Positions 1 to 4,943 of a DNA stretch of 7,652 nt are shown piece after piece. The notes beneath the pieces are model-generated. The model ran no database searches. It had not been told where the DNA came from and was given only the letters and a program-made list of their open reading frames with translations. Positions within the stretch are counted from its first letter, which is position 1; the number at the start of each line of letters is the position of its first letter. A program made the translations under genes and the position numbers. The stretch comes from Candidatus Limivicinus faecipullorum (GTDB taxonomy: Bacteria > Bacillota > Clostridia > Oscillospirales > Oscillospiraceae), in the NCBI GenBank assembly GCA_018711755.1, contig DVHY01000116.1:1-7652 (forward strand), read 5' to 3'.

Positions 1-28
1 AATGTTTAGAAATTTTTAACATTTTCTC

Positions 29-56
29 TTGCCTTTTCGCTCTTGTGTGGTATCAT
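29..56 (+). promoter_or_regulatory. Candidate sigma-A promoter for the first amidohydrolase
   Basis: The -35 box is TTGCCT (29-34, 4 of 6 consensus) and the -10 box is TATCAT (51-56, 5 of 6), separated by 16 bases. An extended -10 TG lies at 48-49. The AT-rich stretch 1-28 could act as an UP element. The transcript would begin near 63, leaving a leader of about 110 bases before the chosen start. The leader holds a 6-bp stem (96-101 with 115-120, 13-base loop) with no U-run, so I do not call it a terminator. The match is by eye only. Confidence 0.5.
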
Positions 57-160
57 GTCAAATATCTCATCATCAATTTACATCGCAAAATGAGACCCTC
101 GCCGCGGATGAAGCCGAGGGCAGGGCCTGAAGACATATGCAGCGGATATACATTGTGTGA

Positions 161-165
161 AGAGG
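161..165 (+). promoter_or_regulatory. Ribosome binding site fixing the start of the first amidohydrolase
   Basis: AGAGG ends 8 bases before the ATG at 174. The frame stays open upstream, with in-frame ATGs at 45, 90 and 108. None of those has a purine-rich Shine-Dalgarno sequence at a workable distance, and the one at 45 would precede the predicted transcript start. The protein also aligns with the M20 family only from about residue 15 of the 174 start. Confidence 0.6.
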
Positions 166-173
166 CGATTTTT

Positions 174-1370
174 ATGGGAATTGAAACACTTAAAGAGAAA
201 GCCGAAGCCTGCTACGACGAGGTCGTGGAGATACGCAGAAGGATACACCGCCACCCGGAAATCGGCCGCAGCGAGTTTGTCACCTCCGCTCTCATAAGAG
301 AGAAGCTGGCTGAATACGGCGTGGACAGGATAGAGTCCCCGGTGCCCACCGCCGTGGTGGCGCTCATAGAGGGCAGGAAAGGCCCAGGCCGCTGTGTGGC
401 CCTCAGGGCGGATATCGACGCTCTCCCAGTCCAGGAGGAGACCGGGCTGCCCTTTGCCAGCGAGGTGCCCAACATGATGCACGCCTGCGGCCATGATCTG
501 CACGCTTCCATGCTGCTGGGCGCGGCAAAGCTGCTGTGCGGCATGAGGGAGGAGTTTTGCGGCACGGTGAAACTCATCTTCCAGCACAGCGAGGACACTC
601 TGCCCGGGGGCGCCAAAGAGCTGGTGGAAAAGGGCGTAATGGAAAATCCCCATGTGGATGCCGCTTATGCCATACATGTCCTGCCGGACGACAATATCGT
701 CGGCAAGATAGGAATACGCAAAGGACCCATGACCACCTCCGTGGACCTCTATGACGTGACGGTCAACGGCGTGGGCGGCCACGGCTCCGAGCCCCATAAG
801 ACCACAGACCCCATACTGGCCGCCTGCCAGATGGTGGTGGCCTTGCAGCAGATAGTTGCCAGGCGTGTAGACCCGCTGGAGACCGCGGTGATGTCAATAG
901 GCAGCATAAATGCCGGCGTCGCCCCCAATGTGATACCCAGCCAGTGCAAGTTCGGGGGCGTGTCCAGAGCCTATACCGAAGAAGTCAGAGAGATAATCCG
1001 CCAGCAGATGTTCGCCATTGCCAAGGGCATGGAGGGCGTCTCCGGCTGCCAGTTCGACGTGTACCACTACTACGGCTACCCCGCAGCTTACAATGACGGG
1101 GAGCTGGTGGACTGCGCCAGGGAGGCCATAGAGCAGGAGCTGGGCAAGGACGCCGTTATAGAGCTGGAAAGACCCATGGGCTTCAGCGAGGACTTTGCAT
1201 ACTTCCGCCAGATGGCGGGGGTGCCCAGCGCCTATTTCATGCTGTATGCCGGACATGTGGGAGACGAGACCTACTCCCTGCACAATCCAAAGTGCTGCGT
1301 GCGGGAAGAGGCCATGCCCTACGGCATACGCACTCTGGTCAGCATAGCGTTGCATTACCTGGAGAGTTGA
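174..1370 (+). CDS. M20D-family metallo-amidohydrolase with a variant active-site motif
   Basis: This 398-residue cytosolic zinc/manganese-type amidohydrolase belongs to the M20D group (hippurate, N-acyl-amino-acid, IAA-amino-acid and aminobenzoyl-glutamate hydrolases), which cleave an amide bond to release an amino acid. Visible landmarks are RRRIHRHPE (21-29), LRADIDALPVQEETG (77-91), HACGHD (103-108, with metal ligands C105 and H107), the inferred ligand H168, the GGHG of the dimerisation domain (201-204), and LHNPK (369-373, ligand H370). Where the family usually reads QPAEE, this protein has QHSED: E140 would be the general base, but the adjacent metal-ligand Glu is Asp (D141). KFGGVSR also replaces the common LEGTxR. 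Ile codons are mostly ATA (18 of 25), unlike the next two genes. The transporter gene follows after 76 bases with no terminator between, so co-transcription is likely. The family is certain; the substrate cannot be told from the sequence. Confidence 0.93.
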   Translation: MGIETLKEKAEACYDEVVEIRRRIHRHPEIGRSEFVTSALIREKLAEYGVDRIESPVPTAVVALIEGRKGPGRCVALRADIDALPVQEETGLPFASEVPNMMHACGHDLHASMLLGAAKLLCGMREEFCGTVKLIFQHSEDTLPGGAKELVEKGVMENPHVDAAYAIHVLPDDNIVGKIGIRKGPMTTSVDLYDVTVNGVGGHGSEPHKTTDPILAACQMVVALQQIVARRVDPLETAVMSIGSINAGVAPNVIPSQCKFGGVSRAYTEEVREIIRQQMFAIAKGMEGVSGCQFDVYHYYGYPAAYNDGELVDCAREAIEQELGKDAVIELERPMGFSEDFAYFRQMAGVPSAYFMLYAGHVGDETYSLHNPKCCVREEAMPYGIRTLVSIALHYLES

Positions 1371-1432
1371 GACTCGCTTACATTGTATTCCCCGGCAGCA
1401 TATAGTCTGCTGTGTGAATAAAGCAAATTTAT

Positions 1433-1438
1433 AGGAGG
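1433..1438 (+). promoter_or_regulatory. Consensus ribosome binding site of the transporter gene
   Basis: A full AGGAGG lies 8 bases before the ATG at 1447. It is one of the strongest Shine-Dalgarno sequences in the window. Together with the optimised codons of the gene it suggests high translation. Confidence 0.75.
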
Positions 1439-1446
1439 AAGAAATA

Positions 1447-2643
1447 ATGTACAACTTTGTGCTTGCCTTCATCATTTGTGCAGTTGCTTTCGTTATCGGC
1501 GAAGTAGTCAGCACCGTGACCAAGGCATGGATCCCCTCCGTCTTTGTAACTGCCATCATCATGCTGGTGGGTTACTGGACGGTCATCCCCAAGACCGTGG
1601 TCTCCGACAGCTTGCTGATCCCCTTCGGCAGCCAGATCGGTATCTACCTGCTGATAACCCACATGGGTACCGTTATCAGCCTCAAGCAGCTTAAGGAGCA
1701 GTGGAAAACCATTGTGATCTGCCTTGTGGGCCTGGCAGGCATGTGCGCTCTGTCCATGCTCATTGGCCCCGCCCTTATGGACCGTACTCTGGTCATCGCA
1801 GGTCTGCCTCCTCTCACCGGCGGTATCGTTGCAGCTACCATGATGCAGACTGCCGCTGCTGAGGCAGGTCTTGAGACCGCCGCAGTATTTGCCATCACCA
1901 TGTACTGCGTACAGGGCTTTGCCGGCTACCCCCTCACCGCCGTCTGCCTGCAGATGGAGGGCCGCCGCCTGCTCAAGGAGTTCCGCAGCGGCGCTGTGGA
2001 CACCTCCGCCGGCTTTGAAAACCCCCTGGCCGGTGACGACGCCAACCGCAAGACCCTCATTCCCCCCGTGCCCAAGAAGTTTGATACCGACGTGGTGGTT
2101 CTGCTGCGTCTGGCCATCGTTGCTTGGCTCGCCTTCATGATGGGCACCGTGAAGTTCCCCGGAATCGGCACCATCAGCGGCGCCATCTGGGCTCTGATCT
2201 TCGGTGTTATTTTCACCACCATCGGTTTCCTGGATCGCCGTTCCCTGAACAAGGCCAATTCCTACGGCATCATGATGTTCGCCCTGATGATGTACATCTT
2301 CGACGGTCTGAAGGACTGCACCCCCGACATGCTGGTCTCCATCATCGTACCCATGATCATCCTCATCGTCATCGGTGTTGCCGGTATGTGCGTTGCCTCC
2401 TTCATTATCGCCAAGATCTTCAAGATGAGCTTCCCTCTGGCCTTTGCCAACGGCCTGACCGCTCTCTACGGCTTCCCTCCCGATGCCATCATCACCGAGT
2501 CCACCTGCACTGCTTTGGCTGAGAACGAGGAGGAGAAGGCTTACCTCATGAGCAAGATGTTCCCGTCCATGATTGTCGGCGGCTTCACCACCGTCACCAT
2601 CACCTCCGTGATCATTGCCGGTTTCTTTGCCAAGATGTTCTGA
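1447..2643 (+). CDS. GltS-like (ESS-type fold) secondary transporter, substrate unknown
   Basis: This is a very hydrophobic 398-residue inner-membrane protein with about 10 membrane segments in two halves. Approximate segments are 3-23, 29-48, 58-78, 87-110, 143-167, 216-235, 241-262, 272-288, 296-325 and 373-396. A hydrophilic cytoplasmic loop covers about 168-214, and a re-entrant-like loop lies in each half (about 117-138 and 329-350). The halves share a repeat, GLAGMC at 95-100 and GVAGMC at 310-315, each followed by xxS, consistent with an internal duplication. Compared from memory with E. coli GltS (401 residues), the membrane order, the LTGG loop (123-126) and the closing segment correspond. 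However, the GltS GGHGT signature is missing, and the second loop reads ANGLTALYGFPPDA. It lies between two M20 amidohydrolases, so it probably imports their substrate or exchanges a product. Only 1 of 43 Ile codons is ATA. Certain: membrane protein. Likely: GltS-like fold. Unknown: substrate. Confidence 0.75.
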   Translation: MYNFVLAFIICAVAFVIGEVVSTVTKAWIPSVFVTAIIMLVGYWTVIPKTVVSDSLLIPFGSQIGIYLLITHMGTVISLKQLKEQWKTIVICLVGLAGMCALSMLIGPALMDRTLVIAGLPPLTGGIVAATMMQTAAAEAGLETAAVFAITMYCVQGFAGYPLTAVCLQMEGRRLLKEFRSGAVDTSAGFENPLAGDDANRKTLIPPVPKKFDTDVVVLLRLAIVAWLAFMMGTVKFPGIGTISGAIWALIFGVIFTTIGFLDRRSLNKANSYGIMMFALMMYIFDGLKDCTPDMLVSIIVPMIILIVIGVAGMCVASFIIAKIFKMSFPLAFANGLTALYGFPPDAIITESTCTALAENEEEKAYLMSKMFPSMIVGGFTTVTITSVIIAGFFAKMF

Positions 2644-2656
2644 GACTAATTTGAGC

Positions 2657-2685
2657 TTGAATAATTTCCGGCATCGGACTATAAT
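2657..2685 (+). promoter_or_regulatory. Sigma-A promoter of the second amidohydrolase
   Basis: TTGAAT (2657-2662, 4 of 6) and a perfect TATAAT (2680-2685) are separated by 17 bases, immediately after the stop of the transporter gene. Transcription would start near 2692. The second amidohydrolase could therefore be expressed independently of the two genes before it. I see no terminator between 2643 and this promoter, so read-through from upstream is also possible. Confidence 0.65.
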
Positions 2686-2700
2686 AACGACATAAACCTC

Positions 2701-2731
2701 CATCCCACGCCTCCAATGGGGGTGTGGGATG
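2701..2731 (+). promoter_or_regulatory. Long stem-loop near the predicted 5' end of the second amidohydrolase mRNA
   Basis: Bases 2701-2714 pair with 2718-2731 in a continuous 14-bp stem with an AAT loop. Twelve pairs are Watson-Crick and two are G-U (2709 with 2723, and 2712 with 2720). The stem would begin about 9 bases from the predicted transcript start. No U-run follows directly (the sequence reads TGTGGTATTATC), which argues against an intrinsic terminator. A 5' mRNA-stabilising structure or an attenuator is the likelier reading. The in-frame ATG at 2716 lies in the loop and descending arm and has no ribosome binding site. Confidence 0.6.
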
Positions 2732-2750
2732 TGTGGTATTATCATTTGCT

Positions 2751-2755
2751 AGGAG
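2751..2755 (+). promoter_or_regulatory. Ribosome binding site fixing the start of the second amidohydrolase
   Basis: AGGAG ends 8 bases before the ATG at 2764. This decides against the earlier in-frame ATG at 2716, which is buried in the 2701-2731 hairpin and would add 16 residues unlike anything at the M20 N-terminus. Confidence 0.7.
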
Positions 2756-2763
2756 ACAAGATA

Positions 2764-3933
2764 ATGGATATCAAAAAGATTGCAGCTTCCTATAACGATT
2801 ATCTGATAGAGATGCGCCGCCATTTCCATGCCCATCCGGAAATCAGCGGCCAGGAATATGAGACCAGCAAGACCATCAAGGCCGAGCTGGACAAGTACGG
2901 CATCCAGTGGCGCCCCTGCGGCCTGGAGACCGGCGTGCTGGCCACCATCCAGGGCGCAAAGCCCGGCAAGACCATCCTTCTGCGGGGGGACATGGATGCC
3001 CTCTCCGTACAGGAGGAGACCGGCGTTGATTATGCCAGCCAGAATCCCGGCGTGATGCACGCCTGCGGCCATGACTGCCATACCGCTTCCATGCTCACAG
3101 TGGCCCGGCTGCTCAACGACCACAAGGACGAGCTCTGCGGCACCGTGAAGCTGGCCTTCCAGCCTGCGGAAGAGGTGGCCCAGGGTGCGGCCAGCATGAT
3201 CCAAGAGGGTGCCATGGACGGCGTTGATGCCTGCTTCGGTATCCATGTCTGGTCCGACGTGGAGGCAGGTAAGGTTTCCGTGGAAGCCGGCCCCCGCATG
3301 GCCGCCGCCGACATGTTTACCATCAATGTCCATGGCAGAGGCGGTCATGGTTCTGCGCCTCAGCAGTGCATCGACGCTGTTGTTGTGTCCAGCGCCATAG
3401 TCCAGAACCTCCAGACAATAGTCAGCCGTGAGCTGGATCCCGCAGATGCAGCGGTGCTCTCCGTGGGCAAGCTGCAGTCCGGCAGCCGCTGGAACATCAT
3501 CGCCGAGTACGGCACCCTGGAGGGCACCACCCGCTACTATAAGCCGGAGCTCACCGACTATTTCCGGGATGCCATCACCCGTGTGGCCACCCAGACCGCC
3601 GCTTCCTACCGGGCCGAGGCCGAGGTCATCTTCGACCACCTGATACCTCCCACCGTGAACGAGCCCGTTTTCACCGCCATGGCTGCGGAGTCCGCCAAGA
3701 AGGTCATGGGCGACAACTGCCTCATCCACCAGCCCGCCATCACCGGCGGCGAGGACTTCGCCTTCTTCCTGGAGAAGGCCCCCGGCGCAATGGTGTTCAT
3801 GGGCGTGCGCAACGAGGACTGCGGCGCCTGCTGGGCCCAGCACCACGGCAAGTACAGTGTGGACGAGTCCGTCCTGCTCAACAGCGTCATGCTGTATGCC
3901 CAGGTGGCCCAGGACTTCAACTCCGGCTGCTGA
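2764..3933 (+). CDS. M20D-family metallo-amidohydrolase, canonical active site
   Basis: This 389-residue cytosolic amidohydrolase has the complete M20D motif set. It shows RRHFHAHPE (18-26), LRGDMDALSVQEETG (73-87) and HACGHD (99-104, ligands C101 and H103). QPAEE (133-137) supplies general base E136 and metal ligand E137, and H161 lies in GIHVW. GGHGSAP (193-199) belongs to the dimerisation domain, GGEDFAFF is at 328-335, and H360 in QHHGK corresponds to the last ligand. Known family activities are removal of acyl or aminobenzoyl groups from amino acids; the exact substrate is not readable. It is a diverged paralogue of the first amidohydrolase, and the two sandwich the transporter, so they may work in series, on different substrates, or as an AbgA/AbgB-like heterodimer. 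It has its own promoter and leader hairpin and ends in a strong terminator. Ile codons are mainly ATC (4 ATA), as in the transporter. Confidence 0.95.
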   Translation: MDIKKIAASYNDYLIEMRRHFHAHPEISGQEYETSKTIKAELDKYGIQWRPCGLETGVLATIQGAKPGKTILLRGDMDALSVQEETGVDYASQNPGVMHACGHDCHTASMLTVARLLNDHKDELCGTVKLAFQPAEEVAQGAASMIQEGAMDGVDACFGIHVWSDVEAGKVSVEAGPRMAAADMFTINVHGRGGHGSAPQQCIDAVVVSSAIVQNLQTIVSRELDPADAAVLSVGKLQSGSRWNIIAEYGTLEGTTRYYKPELTDYFRDAITRVATQTAASYRAEAEVIFDHLIPPTVNEPVFTAMAAESAKKVMGDNCLIHQPAITGGEDFAFFLEKAPGAMVFMGVRNEDCGACWAQHHGKYSVDESVLLNSVMLYAQVAQDFNSGC

Positions 3934-3961
3934 GTCAATATTCACCAACCAGCGTCATTTA

Positions 3962-3994
3962 TCAGGCCCCGGCTTTGCCCGGGGCCTGAATTTT
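3962..3994 (+). terminator. Intrinsic terminator after the second amidohydrolase
   Basis: A perfect GC-rich stem, 3962-3972 with 3979-3989 (11 bp, loop CTTTGC), is followed by AATTTT. It lies about 29 bases after the stop codon and ends the amidohydrolase-transporter block. The U-run is short but the stem is very stable. Confidence 0.85.
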
Positions 3995-4011
3995 GTCCGG
4001 CCCGCCAAGGC

Positions 4012-4025
4012 TTTTCCCGGGAAAA
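4012..4025 (+). promoter_or_regulatory. 14-bp perfect palindrome upstream of the DUF554 promoter
   Basis: TTTTCCCGGGAAAA is a perfect palindrome that ends 15 bases before the -35 box. It is followed by an A/T-rich stretch containing a run of seven T. With no loop bases it is a poor hairpin but a plausible site for a dimeric regulator. Regulator unknown. Confidence 0.35.
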
Positions 4026-4040
4026 ACAGATATTTTTTTC

Positions 4041-4069
4041 TTGTGCAGAGAGAGCGTTTGTGATATAAT
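4041..4069 (+). promoter_or_regulatory. Extended -10 sigma-A promoter of the DUF554 gene
   Basis: A perfect TATAAT (4064-4069) is preceded by an extended TG (4061-4062). TTGTGC (4041-4046, 3 of 6) lies 17 bases upstream of the -10 box. The T-run 4033-4039 just upstream could serve as an UP element. Start of transcription is expected near 4076. Confidence 0.7.
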
Positions 4070-4073
4070 TTCC

Positions 4074-4085
4074 GCTGATATCAGC
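4074..4085 (+). promoter_or_regulatory. 12-bp perfect palindrome over the predicted transcription start
   Basis: GCTGATATCAGC is fully palindromic and covers the expected start site (near 4076), 4 bases after the -10 box. This is a classical repressor-operator position. A second small inverted repeat follows at once (AAAAAG 4086-4091 with CTTTTT 4095-4100, loop AGG). It contains the GAGG ribosome binding site (4091-4094) of the gene at 4105. Confidence 0.4.
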
Positions 4086-4104
4086 AAAAAGAGGCTTTTT
4101 ATCC

Positions 4105-4812
4105 ATGATAGCGACTGTAGTGAACGTGCTGGCGATACTGGCCGGGGGCACAATAGGTGTGCTGTTCGGCAACAAGATAGGGGATAAATACTCCAAAGGA
4201 CTGATGACCGTCATCGGTCTCATCACCTTTACCATAGGCATCCAGAGCGTGATGGGCTCCCAGAACACCCTTGTGGTGGTGGTGTGCCTGGTGCTGGGCA
4301 CTCTCATAGGCATGCTGCTGAAGCTGGACGACGCCATAAACACCTCCGGGGACTGGCTGAAGTCCAAGCTGGCAAATACCAAATTCGGCAGCGGGCGCTT
4401 CGGCGAGGCCTTCGTCACCTGCACCATACTTTTCAGCGTGGGCACCATGACCATCCTGGGCTCCATACAGGCGGGGCTGAACCATGATTACACCATACTG
4501 TTTACCAAGAGCATCATGGATTTTGTAAGCTGCCTGGCCTTCTCCTCGGCTCTGGGGCCGGGGGCGCTTTTCGCCTGCATCCCGGTGTTCATCGTCCAGG
4601 GCTCCATAACCCTCCTGGCCTCGGCGGTGGAGCCTATCCTCACCACCGAAGTGGTGGCGGAGATGTCCGCTGTGGGCGGGGCTATGTTCCTGGGCATGTC
4701 GGTGAATCTGTTGGGCCTGAGGAAGGAGAGCGTAAAGGTGGGGGACATGCTCCCCGCCATTATCCTCCCGGTGATATATTTCCCTCTGGCCGGGCTGCTG
4801 GGCATAGGCTGA
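4105..4812 (+). CDS. DUF554 family integral membrane protein (YqgA/YdfK type)
   Basis: This 235-residue membrane protein has about seven or eight hydrophobic segments (roughly 3-21, 34-51, 55-72, 103-121, 141-158, 159-178, 188-206 and 215-234). The conserved DUF554 core is clear: FVTCTILFSVGTMTILGSIQ (103-122), TKSIMDF (134-140), the LG-G-LF-IPV stretch (150-161), SAVGG (188-192) and VGDMLPA (212-218). Its length matches the usual 220-240 residues of the family. E. coli YqgA and B. subtilis YdfK belong to the same family. To my knowledge its function is unestablished, and transport is only a guess. The start has GAGG ten bases upstream, and the protein begins at a typical first membrane segment. 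It forms its own transcription unit between two terminators, with a promoter full of palindromes that suggests regulation. Ile codons are mixed. Confidence 0.93.
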   Translation: MIATVVNVLAILAGGTIGVLFGNKIGDKYSKGLMTVIGLITFTIGIQSVMGSQNTLVVVVCLVLGTLIGMLLKLDDAINTSGDWLKSKLANTKFGSGRFGEAFVTCTILFSVGTMTILGSIQAGLNHDYTILFTKSIMDFVSCLAFSSALGPGALFACIPVFIVQGSITLLASAVEPILTTEVVAEMSAVGGAMFLGMSVNLLGLRKESVKVGDMLPAIILPVIYFPLAGLLGIG

Positions 4813-4860
4813 AAAGGCAGCCGGTTCCGCCGCGGGGCAGGACAGGACCTGATTATACAT

Positions 4861-4905
4861 ACAAAGCCGGGGGCAGTGGCTATTGCCTTCGGCTTTGTTT
4901 TGTTT
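4861..4905 (+). terminator. Intrinsic terminator after the DUF554 gene
   Basis: Bases 4861-4875 pair with 4884-4898 in a 15-bp stem (two G-U pairs at 4870 and 4871) with an 8-base loop. A U-rich tail (TTTTGTTTT and beyond) follows. It begins 49 bases after the stop codon; bases 4813-4860 hold nothing else I recognise. The descending arm and tail also carry the promoter of the next operon. Confidence 0.88.
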
Positions 4906-4911
4906 TATAAT
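4883..4911 (+). promoter_or_regulatory. Sigma-A promoter of the oxidoreductase operon, nested in the terminator
   Basis: TTGCCT (4883-4888, 4 of 6) lies in the 3' arm of the preceding terminator. A perfect TATAAT (4906-4911) follows after 17 bases in the U-tract. Predicted transcription start is near 4918. That gives a leader of about 25 bases containing the ribosome binding site of the gene at 4944. The -35 hexamer is identical to that of the promoter at 29-56. Confidence 0.6.
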
Positions 4912-4930
4912 TTTTTTAAATGACAGACAG

Positions 4931-4936
4931 GGGAGG
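4931..4936 (+). promoter_or_regulatory. Ribosome binding site fixing the oxidoreductase start
   Basis: GGGAGG ends 7 bases before the ATG at 4944. The in-frame ATG at 4920 is rejected: it would sit at the very 5' end of the predicted transcript with no ribosome binding site. Confidence 0.7.
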
Positions 4937-4943
4937 ACGTGAA

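Noticed and set aside
55..93. Short upstream open frame of 12 residues in the leader of the first amidohydrolase
   Set aside because: Its ATG overlaps the predicted -10 box and precedes the expected transcript start, so it would not be in the mRNA.
45..173. N-terminal extension of the first amidohydrolase from the ATG at 45
   Set aside because: The extension overlaps the predicted promoter, has no ribosome binding site and does not resemble an M20 N-terminus.
1378..1406. Possible promoter TTACAT-17-TATAGT before the transporter gene
   Set aside because: The -35 matches only 2 of 6 and there is no extended -10. TATAGT also lies in the loop of a small 5-bp inverted repeat. Co-transcription with the first amidohydrolase is simpler.
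2734..2742. Extended -10-like TGGTATTAT downstream of the hairpin
   Set aside because: There is no -35 at a suitable distance, and transcription would begin at about the ribosome binding site of the gene at 2764, leaving no usable leader.
1429..2745. 438-codon minus-strand open frame opposite the transporter
   Set aside because: It is the antisense of a hydrophobic membrane protein. The translation is dominated by Asp, Gly and His and has no domain; it also spans the intergenic hairpin and promoter.
2749..3948. 399-codon minus-strand open frame opposite the second amidohydrolase
   Set aside because: The + strand has a complete M20D motif set with a promoter and ribosome binding site. The antisense product looks compositional only.
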